The position numbers were made by a program, and so were the translations under genes. A DNA stretch of 64,000 nucleotides, taken from assembly GCA_900767685.1 (NCBI GenBank), contig CAAGAB010000348.1:1-64000 (forward strand), in the 5' to 3' direction. The notes beneath the pieces were generated by a model. That model made no database searches. It was not told where the DNA came from and saw only the letters and a list, made by a program, of their open reading frames with translations. Within the stretch, counting starts at the first letter, position 1; each line of letters opens with the position of its first letter. Origin of the DNA: an uncultured Coprococcus sp. GTDB lineage: Bacteria > Bacillota_A > Clostridia > Lachnospirales > Lachnospiraceae. This document shows positions 1-9,784 of the stretch, one piece after another.

Positions 1-11
1 TCTTCCGATCT
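1..11. other. Illumina adapter remnant at contig edge
   Basis: The first eleven bases, tcttccgatct, match the 3' tail of the standard Illumina TruSeq adapter. Read on the minus strand they are agatcggaaga, the usual read-through signature. They sit at the exact contig edge and inside the purM reading frame. The last purM codons read here (about D-R-K) are therefore adapter, and genomic sequence starts at about base 12. Confidence 0.88.
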
Positions 12-937
12 GCTGGATCTATGGCAAGACACATACCGACACCCATGTTGTATGTATTGTACATCATGTGCTCGTCTATATCGCCCTTCTTTGCAAGGAG
101 CTTGAATATAGCTGGAACCTCGTATGAATCCTTCTTGACCTGTGCACGCACACCATCTGGAAGCATTCTTGGGATATTCTCATAGAATCCACCACCTGTG
201 ATGTGACTGCATCCCTTGATCGTAATGCCTGCATCCTTCACTGACTTGAGAGCCTTTACATAGATTCTTGTAGGCTCAATAAGTGCCTCACCGAGTGTCT
301 TGCCAAGCTCGTCGTAATATGTATCAAGAGATTCCTTTGTCATCTCGAAAACCTTTCTTACAAGTGAGAAACCGTTGCTGTGCACTCCACTTGAAGCGAT
401 ACCTATAAGTGTATCTCCCGGCTTGATATCCTCTCCTGTGATAAGCTCCTTCTTTTCAACAACACCTACTGCAAATCCTGCAAGGTCGTACTCATCCTCA
501 GGCATAAGTCCCGGATGCTCTGCTGTCTCACCGCCTACAAGGGCAGCTCCTGACTGGTTGCATCCCTCTGCAACACCACTTACTATAGTAGCGATCTTCT
601 CAGGATAATTCTTACCACATGCTATATAATCGAGGAAGAAAAGTGGCTCTCCACCAGAACATGCGATATCATTTACACACATTGCAACTGCATCGATTCC
701 GATCGTATCATGCTTATCCATAATATAAGCCAGCTGAACCTTTGTTCCACATCCGTCCGTTCCAGACAGAAGTATAGGCTCTTCCATATCTTTGATCTTA
801 GCAAGGCTGAAGGCACCTGCGAATCCACCAATTCCACCAAGCACCTCAGGTCTCATGGTAGTTTTGATATGTTTCTTCATAAGCTCCACTGACTTGTATC
901 CTGCTTCAATATCTACTCCGGCATTCTTGTAATCCAA
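12..937 (-). CDS. purM: Phosphoribosylformylglycinamidine cyclo-ligase (AIR synthetase), C-terminus cut by contig edge
   Basis: PurM makes aminoimidazole ribonucleotide (AIR) from FGAM with ATP in the cytosolic purine pathway. About 309 residues are visible, of roughly 340 in the family. They include the glycine-rich stretch GGIGGFAG near residue 35, the nucleotide-binding region with CVNDI and the loop SSGVHSNG, all typical of PurM. I place the start at a TTG at 937 because AGGAGG lies just upstream and the translation opens MDYKNAGVD, as PurM proteins do. The C-terminus is lost at the contig edge. A promoter lies about 135 bp upstream. purE lies 10 kb away on the same strand, so the purine genes are not one continuous operon here. 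Confidence 0.95.
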
Positions 938-1070
938 TTTCTTTTCCTCCTATTTGTCCGTTATGAACTATATCTGCTACAGACGGCGGACAACTTCTAT
1001 ACTCTTTTGTTCAATGACTCTTTATGAATAAAGACTCTCATCCACTGTCCAATTTCAAATATTCCAATAA

Positions 1071-1099
1071 ATTATAGATTATATCTGATGCTTTGTAAA
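1071..1099 (-). promoter_or_regulatory. Predicted sigma-A promoter of purM
   Basis: On the minus strand, TTTACA (1099-1094) is followed after exactly 17 bases by TATAAT (1076-1071). This implies a leader of about 130 nt before the TTG start. I saw no recognisable purine riboswitch in it. It is back to back with the promoter of the plus-strand GGDEF gene. Confidence 0.7.
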
Positions 1100-1176
1100 G
1101 GAAGATTATCTTTTTGATATTCAGTTGACACATTTATCCAAATATGTCCCCTACACCACCCTTTTTTCATAAAAAA

Positions 1177-1205
1177 TTGCCAATAACAATAGGTTGTGAT
1201 ATAAT
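1177..1205 (+). promoter_or_regulatory. Predicted sigma-A promoter of the GGDEF gene
   Basis: TTGCCA (1177-1182), a 17-base spacer and a perfect TATAAT (1200-1205) lie upstream of the AAAGGAG ribosome binding site (1233-1239) and the ATG at 1247. The rest of the 938-1246 interval holds only this promoter, the divergent purM promoter and AT-rich sequence. Confidence 0.75.
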
Positions 1206-1246
1206 CGCAATAGGCTGTAATCAATTATATTTAAAGGAGCACATAC

Positions 1247-3580
1247 ATGACAAACAACAGACTAAACATAGGAATATTTACATGCCATATAGATAATGAT
1301 TATGCGGTTGAGGTGTGCAAAGGTGCAGAATTTGCTGCCAAAGAACTGGACTGCAATCTCATTATCTTTCCCGGAATGTTTCTAAATGCTTCTTTCAACG
1401 ATCCAGCCAACCAGCTGTACGATTATCAATACAATTCTATTTTTTACTATGCCAACCCAGAATGTCTTGACGCACTCATAGTTTCCGTTGGAACAATCTC
1501 ATCATTTTTATCAGAGAAAGATCTAAGCGCATTTCTCTCACATTTTGAGGGAATCCCAATCCTGACTCTGGAAGAAAAGATTGACGGATATCCGTGTATC
1601 ATGACTGATAATTCAGAGGGGATGAGAGTTGCCATAGAGCATCTCATTCAGAAGCATAACCGAAAGCATATATGCTTTGTCGCAGGCAAAGAGGGCAATG
1701 CAGACAGTGCCCAGCGTCTTGGTATATATCTTGATGTGCTCGCTGAACATGGCTATAAAGCGACAGACAATATGATAGCACACGGCGATTTTTCCGAATA
1801 TTGCGGAGCAGAAATCGGAGCTCTGATCGATAACAATCCTGATATGGATGCTTTAGTTTTTGCCAATGACCAGATGGCCATCGCCGGATATACTGAACTT
1901 CAGAAAAGAAGATTGCGCATAGGCGAGGATATTTCTGTGATCGGCTTTGACGATTCAACGTCATCAGTCAACATGGATCCTCCTCTCACAACTGTTAATA
2001 TAAACTCCAGTGAACTCGGTTATCGCGCCGTGTATGGAGCTGCCCATTTGGCTCAAAGCGGCACAGTCAATTCCGAGATCCTGAATTCTCATTTTATAAA
2101 AAGATTGTCATGTGGCTGCAGATTATGCAGCGAAAGTGATATATACGCCAGCAACAGCAATGTCAGAAAAGGACTATTTTCACTTGAGGATGATGAAATA
2201 TTAAAAATTCTTGACTGTACACTTTTTGACGAGATCAAATACTCCTTTTTTGCACATAGAGTCATAGAGGCATTTAACGATATATTTTTAGACATGATAA
2301 AAGTGATGAAGTGTAATGTTGCCGACGATTATGAATCCAAGTTTCTTCACCGCATTATCATAGACAAGATCAAGACAAGGCTCGAATCAGATATCACTGA
2401 TTTTTATCCCGTTCAAAAGATCATATATATGTTCAGAGAGCTTGCATCTATCTGTGCCAGCTGTGATCTGAGTCCGGCAAAAAGGCTTGAATTTTACAAT
2501 TTGAATGCTGTGATAACCAATGCTCTGTCTCTGTTTCTTTCAAACAGCTTGTACAGCAAGATGCAGACAAACAAGATACTTGGGTGGTCATCCATCTATA
2601 TCACCAGAGATACTCTTACCTACGGTGATGATATTGACAAGACCTACTCTTCTATTTTGGATAAGCTTAAAGCACTCAATTACACCGGCGCATATATTTA
2701 TACATATGATGATGAGATAAGGATAACAGATTCAGGAAGCTGGATAGTTCCAAGATCATTGTTCCTGCAGGCATACTACAACCCTAACAATACACAGGTT
2801 TTGTTCGGCGAATCAAGAAGGCTACCGTCCACCGAGATTTTCGACAACGAGTACACCTACTATGAGCAGAGATTTACATCTGTGATCGTGCCTATCTTTA
2901 CAAATGAAGACCATCACGGTTTGTTCATCTGCAATACAGATGTCTCCGATTTCAGCACTATATATTCAACCAGTTTACAGCTTGGAGCTGCGCTTAAGTA
3001 TATGGCACTTCTCCGTGAACAGACCATAACACAGGAACAGCTAAAACTTTCTCTCAATGAGATTCACGAGAAAAATGAGCTTTTAAATCATCTGTCTACA
3101 TCTGATGAGCTTACCGGTATATATAATCGTCGTGGTTTCATGGAACGTGTTGAATACTATATAAGTATTCCGTCTAATCACGGACTAAAGGCTATACTAC
3201 TTTTTGCAGATATGGACTCACTCAAGGTTGTCAATGATAAATTTGGCCATAAGGATGGTGACTTTGCCCTCAAAAATATCGCTAACATTCTCTCAATGAG
3301 CTTCGGGCCGCACGATGTCATCGGTCGAATCGGTGGCGATGAATTTGTCTGCTTTGCATTTACTGATGATCCTTCCTATGTCGCTCAGGTTCAGGAAAGA
3401 ATCAAACAGTATTCAGCCGAACTTAATGCAACTTGCGGCAAGCCATACTTTATCGAGATGAGCGTCGGTGTCACTGAATTCACCTGTGATGGTGAACAGA
3501 CCATCGAGGACCTCCTATCTCAGGCTGACAGTGCCCTTTACTCTAACAAACGTTACAAGAGGATGTCCATTCTCAAGTAG
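1247..3580 (+). CDS. LacI-type periplasmic-binding-like sensor fused to a GGDEF diguanylate cyclase
   Basis: Residues 1 to about 290 resemble the sugar-binding half of LacI/GalR regulators (opening LNIGIFTCHIDNDYAVEV, later MDALVFANDQMA and SVIGFDD), but no helix-turn-helix precedes them. A middle region of about 300 residues follows. The C-terminal 170 residues are a GGDEF domain with DELTGIYNRRGF, FADMDSLKVVND and an intact RIGGDEF signature, so the predicted product is cyclic di-GMP. The product-inhibition RxxD site is absent: the equivalent position reads GPHD. There is no signal peptide or clear membrane segment, so I infer a cytosolic small-molecule sensor. The ATG at 1247 has a good AAAGGAG. 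It is convergent with the M29 gene. Confidence 0.88.
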   Translation: MTNNRLNIGIFTCHIDNDYAVEVCKGAEFAAKELDCNLIIFPGMFLNASFNDPANQLYDYQYNSIFYYANPECLDALIVSVGTISSFLSEKDLSAFLSHFEGIPILTLEEKIDGYPCIMTDNSEGMRVAIEHLIQKHNRKHICFVAGKEGNADSAQRLGIYLDVLAEHGYKATDNMIAHGDFSEYCGAEIGALIDNNPDMDALVFANDQMAIAGYTELQKRRLRIGEDISVIGFDDSTSSVNMDPPLTTVNINSSELGYRAVYGAAHLAQSGTVNSEILNSHFIKRLSCGCRLCSESDIYASNSNVRKGLFSLEDDEILKILDCTLFDEIKYSFFAHRVIEAFNDIFLDMIKVMKCNVADDYESKFLHRIIIDKIKTRLESDITDFYPVQKIIYMFRELASICASCDLSPAKRLEFYNLNAVITNALSLFLSNSLYSKMQTNKILGWSSIYITRDTLTYGDDIDKTYSSILDKLKALNYTGAYIYTYDDEIRITDSGSWIVPRSLFLQAYYNPNNTQVLFGESRRLPSTEIFDNEYTYYEQRFTSVIVPIFTNEDHHGLFICNTDVSDFSTIYSTSLQLGAALKYMALLREQTITQEQLKLSLNEIHEKNELLNHLSTSDELTGIYNRRGFMERVEYYISIPSNHGLKAILLFADMDSLKVVNDKFGHKDGDFALKNIANILSMSFGPHDVIGRIGGDEFVCFAFTDDPSYVAQVQERIKQYSAELNATCGKPYFIEMSVGVTEFTCDGEQTIEDLLSQADSALYSNKRYKRMSILK

Positions 3581-3646
3581 CTCTTAAAAAGCAGCAATAT
3601 ATATATTTATTAATATTTTACCAAAATCTGAAATATATTGAATACA

Positions 3647-3726
3647 TAAAAATCCGACTCGGCATGGATAACCCGGATATTCACAGAATATCTTCGTGTT
3701 ATCTCCACACCGAATCGGATTTTTCT
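3647..3726. terminator. Bidirectional intrinsic terminator
   Basis: The outer arms are aaaatccgactcgg and ccgaatcggatttt, with runs of A and T on the outer sides. The single mismatch becomes a G-U pair on the minus strand. Inner arms ggataac/gttatc and gatattc/gaatatc extend the stem. It lies between the convergent GGDEF and M29 genes and can end both transcripts. Confidence 0.85.
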
Positions 3727-3783
3727 TTAGAGTATCACAGTATCTCTTCTATTATTTTCTGTCACATCTTTTATCATCTTCTA

Positions 3784-5895
3784 TCACTGTTCCAGTGGCT
3801 CGTTAAGCTTTTCTGTTCCTGGGAGAACAAATCTTCCGTTCTCAATAATCGCAGTCTCTGTGCCATCTGGATGCACTGAGTATATACCGCCTATCTCATC
3901 ATACGGAATGGTTATATCTGTATGGCAGTTGAAATACGCCTTTGAGATATCCGTCTTTCTGAGAATTGAAAATTCATTATCTTTTGCAACTATCTCCTTG
4001 CCGTCTGGATTATACAATCTATTTTCCTCACTCCAGCTGTAGCATGTGTCTCCGACTGCAAAATGAGGTCCCATCTTCTCTACTATAAGGATTGGCAGCT
4101 TGTAGACTATATCATATTTATTAGCCATGACATACGCTGTCGTGTTTGTTCCTATTGCAAATTCTCCGATTGGAAGGGTATCTCTTCCTCCAAGAAGATT
4201 TTCTTTTATGAATTTCTGATTCATCTCATGGTCATTGTAATTATCGCAGTCATATTCTGCGATCTTTCCATCCTCAAACCTGAGCTTAAGATTTACATAT
4301 TTCAAGCCGTCCAGATACACTTCACTCACATTGAGTAGTCCATGTGTTCCTGTAAGCTTCGGTGAGGTGAAGACTTCACCAACCGGAATATTTACATCGG
4401 CAACGCAGTTTTCAAAGTTTGTCTCTGCATCCGGATCCTTAAGTTCATGAAGCATGACATACATATCTGTTGCGTTTTTAAAGCCTTTGTTATCCTTGCC
4501 AATAACTCTCACATACTTTGCCATGTCAAGTTCATCTATGATATGTTGTTGGATCGCTCTGAACACGTTGTTATCAAGTGTATTTATCATAACTGTGTCC
4601 TTAAATATATCACGATATCTGGCACCTATCTCTGGTATAGGATATGCGATTATAGTGAAGCTGCATTTATCCTGTGCAATATACTCATTGACGATCTGTG
4701 CGCTCTCAGTTCTATACTCTACTTGAATTTCCTGCTGTCTTTTATCCAGAACCGGATTGACATCACTGGACTCTGGCTCAAACGGATTCTCTCCAAACAC
4801 CTCTATAACCGCAGGTCCTGCGTACACAGATGCCTCACGGGCAAGATTCTTGTATGTCTGCCTGAGGATCTCCAGTTTTCTCTCCATGAGCTTCTTGTCA
4901 AGGAACAGAGCTTCATCCATTCTGTGATCGTATTCCAACTGTTTATTTGGAACGGTAGATGAATATCCCACCCTGCTGATCAGTCTTCTATTTATCCTCG
5001 GCACTGCATACCTGTAACATATCGGCTCCAGTCCCATATCCCTGAACTGCTTTATAGCAGCCCTGACAATCCTCTCCTGACCAAGAAAATATCTGATATT
5101 GACCGTCTTCTTCGCCGAAAGATCGATCTTTGCAGCCTCAAATCCAAGTCTGTAGCCCTCGGTAAATGTCCCGGCCATGGCATCTATCTCTTCATCACTG
5201 AAAGTGCTTAGGTATATCGCTGTATCTATTTCATTCTTGCCAATGTACTCTCCATATCTATAGAGATAAGTTACATCTTCAAGATCACTATTCATAATTA
5301 TATCAGTCGCAAATGCAAGATCAGGGCTCAGCTGTTCTCTTATTCTATACGACATAAAGAACTCTGCATAATCATTCTCAAAGTAATAAACAATTGTCTC
5401 CAGATCCTTCGCAGTGAAGTCATCCTGAAACATAAAATATATCTGTACAAACAGTTCAGCGAGAATAGTTATATCTACAACTCTGCCTTCAAATGCATAA
5501 ACTGTCATTCCTCTTATCTCATTGTACACAAATCCAAGAAGCTGGGATATCTTCCTGACCTCTGCTTTGTCTCTTGAATAATCCTTCATGAACTGATCCG
5601 TAATATATCTATAATTTGCATAGCTCTTATTATAATTATCACCCAATATATCATTGTAGAGTCCATGGTTCATTGCCTCAAGCTGTGACAGATTTCTATC
5701 TGATATGGCGTCTTTTCTCACCAGCTCAAGCACGTCACCTATACGGGTTATAAATCCGGCAACATGTACAAAATAATCGTTGTACGGCTGCTTCACCACA
5801 GATTCATGCGCTATCTGTCTTATTCTTCCCAGCACGAGTTCATATCGTTCCTCTATATCATCGAATTCTTCTACAAAATTATTGTAATAATTCAT
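3784..5895 (-). CDS. M29-family metalloaminopeptidase with enlarged N-terminal region
   Basis: The last 250 residues match thermophilic M29 aminopeptidases: NIPVGEVFTSP, PIGEFAIGTNTTAY, MGPHFAVGDTCYS and CHTDITIPYDEIGG. These supply the expected Glu, Glu, His and HxD metal ligands. The predicted role is removal of N-terminal residues from peptides in the cytosol. At 703 residues it is much longer than the classical family of about 410. The first 300 or so residues form a separate, probably helical region that I cannot assign. The ATG at 5895 is preceded by AGAGAGG. It is the last gene of the block that starts with panG and ends at the 3647-3726 terminator. Confidence 0.88.
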   Translation of the reverse strand: MNYYNNFVEEFDDIEERYELVLGRIRQIAHESVVKQPYNDYFVHVAGFITRIGDVLELVRKDAISDRNLSQLEAMNHGLYNDILGDNYNKSYANYRYITDQFMKDYSRDKAEVRKISQLLGFVYNEIRGMTVYAFEGRVVDITILAELFVQIYFMFQDDFTAKDLETIVYYFENDYAEFFMSYRIREQLSPDLAFATDIIMNSDLEDVTYLYRYGEYIGKNEIDTAIYLSTFSDEEIDAMAGTFTEGYRLGFEAAKIDLSAKKTVNIRYFLGQERIVRAAIKQFRDMGLEPICYRYAVPRINRRLISRVGYSSTVPNKQLEYDHRMDEALFLDKKLMERKLEILRQTYKNLAREASVYAGPAVIEVFGENPFEPESSDVNPVLDKRQQEIQVEYRTESAQIVNEYIAQDKCSFTIIAYPIPEIGARYRDIFKDTVMINTLDNNVFRAIQQHIIDELDMAKYVRVIGKDNKGFKNATDMYVMLHELKDPDAETNFENCVADVNIPVGEVFTSPKLTGTHGLLNVSEVYLDGLKYVNLKLRFEDGKIAEYDCDNYNDHEMNQKFIKENLLGGRDTLPIGEFAIGTNTTAYVMANKYDIVYKLPILIVEKMGPHFAVGDTCYSWSEENRLYNPDGKEIVAKDNEFSILRKTDISKAYFNCHTDITIPYDEIGGIYSVHPDGTETAIIENGRFVLPGTEKLNEPLEQ

Positions 5896-5947
5896 CTATG
5901 TCCTCTCTTTCACATTTGAATATCGCTTCTAATATCATTTACTATTA

Positions 5948-6262
5948 TCACAATCCCATCAAAAGGAATATTACAGAAACACCAAGTACTATTCCATTCA
6001 ATATGATCGCCATCTTCTTGCTGGTTATTCCACCATTGTCTGCCCTATATCCAATCACAGAAAAAACAATACCTGTGAATGCCATTATCAATGCACTGAC
6101 CATAAGGACTCCATACACCCTCTGGACCTTTCCCTGGGTCAGGATAGACTTGATTATGGAAATAATAATAAATAAACCTCCAAAGCCTCCGAGAAAGTAT
6201 CCAATGATAGTATCTGTCGGCATTCCCGGTGTCGACACCCTGAACTCTTTACTTCTTTGCAT
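5948..6262 (-). CDS. Small membrane protein, DUF6142-like
   Basis: The protein has 104 residues and three predicted membrane segments: the glycine-rich GYFLGGFGGLFIIISII, then two C-terminal helices. It resembles small Lachnospiraceae membrane proteins grouped as DUF6142, whose function is unknown. An upstream in-frame start at 6292 exists. However, TTAGGAGG lies directly before the ATG at 6262, giving MQRSKEFRVST, so I use that start. The start overlaps the end of the VanZ-like gene by 14 bp, which implies translational coupling. Function is not assigned. Confidence 0.72.
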   Translation of the reverse strand: MQRSKEFRVSTPGMPTDTIIGYFLGGFGGLFIIISIIKSILTQGKVQRVYGVLMVSALIMAFTGIVFSVIGYRADNGGITSKKMAIILNGIVLGVSVIFLLMGL

Positions 6263-6713
6263 GATACCTCCTAACCAGCTTTGCTGTGACATAATATATA
6301 CAATAACCTATTATTCCACCCAGCGTATTCATGATGATATCATCTATATCAAATACCCCAAGCTTAGTTATATACTGCGAGACCTCAATGGCAAGCGTAA
6401 ACAAAAACGAATAAAGTACAGCCTGCCAGAATGTCGTTTTTTTGTTTCTTGCCCATCTGAGCAGCACGCCAAATGGCACAAATGCTATTATATTACCATA
6501 CAGGTTAAGGAACACGCTCCATCCCGACATCTGATCCCTGTAGATAATAAATCTTTCTATCTCCTGTAACGGATGAAGATTGTATCTTCGTTCTTCATAT
6601 CCGCCTCTTCCAAACATATCACTGAAAATAAGGAAATAAACTATACAGACTATATAAAGCACAAATAACACAGAACATATAGTCCTGAATTTCTTTCTAT
6701 CTATTTGCTTCAA
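6249..6713 (-). CDS. VanZ-like family membrane protein
   Basis: A 154-residue protein with four to five membrane helices. It carries the VanZ-family pattern: NLYGNIIAFVPFG, a basic loop (RWARNKK), then ALAIEVSQ-like sequence (here LAIEVSQYI) and FDIDDIIMNTLGG. The prototype VanZ gives low-level teicoplanin resistance, but chromosomal relatives in Clostridia mostly have no known role and no glycopeptide cluster is nearby. It sits 20 bp after coaBC and overlaps the next gene, so it is probably cotranscribed. Function in resistance is not implied. Confidence 0.85.
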   Translation of the reverse strand: MKQIDRKKFRTICSVLFVLYIVCIVYFLIFSDMFGRGGYEERRYNLHPLQEIERFIIYRDQMSGWSVFLNLYGNIIAFVPFGVLLRWARNKKTTFWQAVLYSFLFTLAIEVSQYITKLGVFDIDDIIMNTLGGIIGYCIYYVTAKLVRRYHAKK

Positions 6714-6733
6714 GATAACGCTCCCACTATGAC

Positions 6734-7942
6734 TTAATCAGCGTGCATCTCCATTATCCTGTCCAGAAGCATGTCAGCACACTCTTCCTTCGACATCATT
6801 GGAAGTTCTCTGATCTCGTCATCCGTAATAAGAGTGAGAACATTGGTATCTACACCAAATCCCGCTCCCGCGACCTTTAAATTATTTGCCGCTATCAAAT
6901 CTATATGTTTAGAGTTGATTTTTTTTCTGGAGTTCTCAATGAGATCCCTCGTCTCCATTGAAAATCCACAGATAATCTGATCCTTTATCCCCTCTTCAAT
7001 TCTCTGATTTCCAAGTGCCAGAAGTATATCCTTTGTTCTTGAAAGTGGTATACTCATATCGCCGTCACTTTTCTTTATCTTATGCTCTGCAATCTCTACA
7101 GGTCTATAATCTGCAACAGCAGCAGCCTTGATAATGATATCCTGTTCCCTGCTTCTTGACATAACCGCATCATACATATCCTGTGCAGATGTTATGTCAA
7201 CCACATTGACAAATCTAGGCGGTGCTATATCAACTTTTCCTGTGACAAGGGTCACATCCGCGCCTCTGAGCATCGCCTGTCTGGCTATGGCGTATCCCAT
7301 CTTGCCTGTTGAATGATTCGTTATATATCTCACCGGATCTATAGCTTCCCTTGTCGGTCCAGCTGTTACAAGAAGTTTAATGCCTGCCATATCTTTCTCT
7401 TTTGCAATGGCTTTCAATATGTAATCCTGAAGGACCTCCGGTGCCGGAAGCTTGCCCTTGCCTGTATCTCCACATGCAAGATAGCCGCAGTCCGACTCTA
7501 TGATCTCATATCCATAGTGCTCAAGCTTCTTTATGTTGTCCTGAACTATAGGATTCTCTATCATACCTGTATTCATGGCAGGTGCTATGATCTTTGGGCA
7601 CTTAGCCGGCATGATGGTTGTACTGAGCATATCATCTGCTATCCCTCCTGCTATCTTACCGATGATATTGGCCGATGCAGGTGCAACCATGAACACATCC
7701 GCACGCTTTGCGAGAGCAACATGTTCCACATTGAACTGAAAGTTCCTGTCAAATGTGTCCACAAGACACTTGTTTCCAGTCAAAGTCTCGAATGTGATCG
7801 GATTGATAAAATTAGTTGCATTCTCTGTCATTATAACATGAACGTCAGCATGCTTTTTCACAAGCATACTGGCCAGATCTGCTATCTTATATGCTGCTAT
7901 ACTTCCTGTAACTCCAAGTACAACTGTTTTCCCTTTTAACAT
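6734..7942 (-). CDS. coaBC: Bifunctional phosphopantothenoylcysteine decarboxylase / phosphopantothenate-cysteine ligase
   Basis: CoaBC joins cysteine to 4'-phosphopantothenate (CoaB, CTP-dependent) and then decarboxylates the product (CoaC, FMN flavoprotein). Residues 1-180 are the flavoprotein domain: GVTGSIAAYK at the N-terminus, APAMNTGMIENP (the PxMNxxM clamp) and GYLACGDTGKGKLP. Residues 190-400 are the ligase domain, with TAGPTREAIDPVRYITNHS, KMGYAIA and a C-terminal KK motif region. The length of 402 is normal. It follows panC in the same direction after a 130-bp gap with a hairpin (7984-8025), so its expression may be partly uncoupled from panGBC. Confidence 0.97.
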   Translation of the reverse strand: MLKGKTVVLGVTGSIAAYKIADLASMLVKKHADVHVIMTENATNFINPITFETLTGNKCLVDTFDRNFQFNVEHVALAKRADVFMVAPASANIIGKIAGGIADDMLSTTIMPAKCPKIIAPAMNTGMIENPIVQDNIKKLEHYGYEIIESDCGYLACGDTGKGKLPAPEVLQDYILKAIAKEKDMAGIKLLVTAGPTREAIDPVRYITNHSTGKMGYAIARQAMLRGADVTLVTGKVDIAPPRFVNVVDITSAQDMYDAVMSRSREQDIIIKAAAVADYRPVEIAEHKIKKSDGDMSIPLSRTKDILLALGNQRIEEGIKDQIICGFSMETRDLIENSRKKINSKHIDLIAANNLKVAGAGFGVDTNVLTLITDDEIRELPMMSKEECADMLLDRIMEMHAD

Positions 7943-7983
7943 ACTATATGCTGTATCCTTTCTTTAAAGAAAACTTTGACACA

Positions 7984-8025
7984 GCATACCAGTGAGAATA
8001 TGCTGAATCTGATTCTCCGGTATGC
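7984..8025 (-). terminator. Hairpin between panC and coaBC, possible partial terminator
   Basis: Arms gcatacc/ggtatgc and gagaat/attctc form a stem with a small bulge and a 12-base loop. On the minus strand it is followed by a T-rich but broken tract. It could act as an attenuator or as an RNA processing or stability element between panC and coaBC. It is not a canonical strong terminator. Confidence 0.4.
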
Positions 8026-8072
8026 CATGTCTGAAATAATTCTTATATGATAAATAATTATAAACTCTGCCA

Positions 8073-8918
8073 TTATAACTCAGCTATAAAATTATCGATA
8101 AGTCTCGCCTTGCCAAACTTTACAGCCATAGCACAGAGTACATGTCCCTCCGCCTTCTCAATAGACTGCATGGTGTCCATATTGACCATCTCTACGTAAT
8201 CTATCGTTGCAAGAGGTTCTGCAGATATCAATTCCTTCATGGCACCAACGATCTTAGATGCATTGCGCTCACCATCTGCTATCATCTGCTGTCCAAGCTT
8301 TACTGCCTTGCTGAGAACAACTGCAGCTTTTCGCTCTTCGGCCGTCAGATATATGTTTCTTGAGCTCTTTGCAAGTCCGTCAGACTCCCTGATTATAGGG
8401 CAGCCAACTATCTCTATGTCAAAGTTTAGATCCTTCACCATTCTCATGATGATCGCAAGCTGCTGAGCATCCTTCTGTCCAAAATAGGCTCTGTCTGGAG
8501 TTACTATATTGAAAAGCTTACCTACAACTGTACAGACTCCCTTAAAATGAATAGGTCTTGTCAGACCACAGAGTGCATTTGGAAGGCCTGTCATGTTGAT
8601 GAATGATACAAATCCATCGGCATACATCTCCTCTGGCTCCGGATTGAATATTATATCTGCACCTGTAGCCTCACACAGCTTTGCATCCGCCTCAAGATCT
8701 CTTGGATAGCTCTCCAGATCCTCATTTGGTCCAAACTGTATAGGATTGACGAATACACTCACAACTGTTCTATCGTTCTGCTCTACAGACTTCTTTATAA
8801 GACTCTGATGTCCTTCATGAAGATATCCCATTGTTGGGACAAGACCAACTGTCAGTCCCTGCTTCTTCCATTCCTTTACCTGTGCTCTCACTTCATCTAT
8901 CTTCTTTAAAATAACCAT
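8073..8918 (-). CDS. panC: Pantothenate synthetase
   Basis: PanC condenses pantoate with beta-alanine using ATP. The 281-residue protein has the class signatures GLVPTMGYLHEGHQSL (with the HIGH-like motif), VSVFVNPIQFGPNEDL, YFGQKDAQQL and the KSSRN motif region (here GLAKSSRNIYL). The length is normal. The ATG at 8918 is preceded by AGGAG. It lies 36 bp after panB in the panG-panB-panC order. No panD (beta-alanine source) is visible in the window. Confidence 0.98.
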   Translation of the reverse strand: MVILKKIDEVRAQVKEWKKQGLTVGLVPTMGYLHEGHQSLIKKSVEQNDRTVVSVFVNPIQFGPNEDLESYPRDLEADAKLCEATGADIIFNPEPEEMYADGFVSFINMTGLPNALCGLTRPIHFKGVCTVVGKLFNIVTPDRAYFGQKDAQQLAIIMRMVKDLNFDIEIVGCPIIRESDGLAKSSRNIYLTAEERKAAVVLSKAVKLGQQMIADGERNASKIVGAMKELISAEPLATIDYVEMVNMDTMQSIEKAEGHVLCAMAVKFGKARLIDNFIAEL

Positions 8919-8954
8919 GACTTTTCTCCTGTTCTATTATGAATTATCTGCATC

Positions 8955-9782
8955 TTAGTATAACTTTTCTATTATATCGTCATCTATCTTATAGGTGTGC
9001 TCAGGTCCCGGGAAGGTTCCAGCATTTATCTCACTGATATATTCCTTCACAGCTCCGCGCATGGCATCGCCCACATTTGCAAACTGCTTGACAAACTTCG
9101 GAACAAAGTCAGAGAACATGCCGAACATATCCTGGTTGACAAGCACCTGTCCGTCACAATATCTTCCTGCACCTATTCCTATAGTTGGAATACTTATACT
9201 CTCTGTAACTATCTTTGCAAGCTTTTCAGGCACGCACTCGAGCACCAGCATATATGCACCCGCAGCCTCAACTGCCTTTGCATCCTCTATGAGCTTCTTT
9301 GCAGCAGCCTCAGTCTTGCCCTGCACCTTAAATCCGCCAAATGCATTGATTGACTGTGGTGTGAGTCCAAGATGGGCACATACAGGTATACTTGCCTTTA
9401 CTATGGCACTTATCTGTGGGCACATGTCCTGGCCACCCTCAAGCTTTACTGCTCCCGCACGGCCTTCCTTCATGATTCTTCCCGCATTGACCACCGCATC
9501 ATATACGCTAGCCTGATATGACATAAATGGCATATCTGTTACAACCAGAGCGTTCTTTGCACCTCTTGCAACCGCTGCGCTGTGATGGATCATATCATCA
9601 ACTGTGACCGATATAGTATCCTCATAGCCAAGAATAGTGTTGCCCAGAGAATCTCCTACCAGGATCGTGTTGACACCACATTCATCAAGAATCTTTGCAG
9701 TGGTGTAGTCGTATGCCGTGATCATGGAAATCTTCTTGTCTGTTCCCTTCATCTGCATAAGTGTCGTCGTTGTGTTCTTCAT
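8955..9782 (-). CDS. panB: 3-methyl-2-oxobutanoate hydroxymethyltransferase (ketopantoate hydroxymethyltransferase)
   Basis: PanB transfers a one-carbon unit from methylene-tetrahydrofolate to alpha-ketoisovalerate to form ketopantoate. The sequence shows [42 protein letters not shown] and KLEGG, which include the metal and substrate residues. I start it at the ATG at 9782 ([13 protein letters not shown], 276 residues), which has AGGAG upstream. A longer frame begins at 9872 but runs into panG and has no family support. It starts 2 bp after the end of panG, so the two are probably translationally coupled. Confidence 0.97.
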   Translation of the reverse strand: MKNTTTTLMQMKGTDKKISMITAYDYTTAKILDECGVNTILVGDSLGNTILGYEDTISVTVDDMIHHSAAVARGAKNALVVTDMPFMSYQASVYDAVVNAGRIMKEGRAGAVKLEGGQDMCPQISAIVKASIPVCAHLGLTPQSINAFGGFKVQGKTEAAAKKLIEDAKAVEAAGAYMLVLECVPEKLAKIVTESISIPTIGIGAGRYCDGQVLVNQDMFGMFSDFVPKFVKQFANVGDAMRGAVKEYISEINAGTFPGPEHTYKIDDDIIEKLY

Positions 9783-9784
9783 AA

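Noticed and set aside
6249..6713. Glycopeptide resistance gene
   Set aside because: It is VanZ-like, but no vanHAX or VanRS genes are present. Such proteins are common on Clostridia chromosomes.
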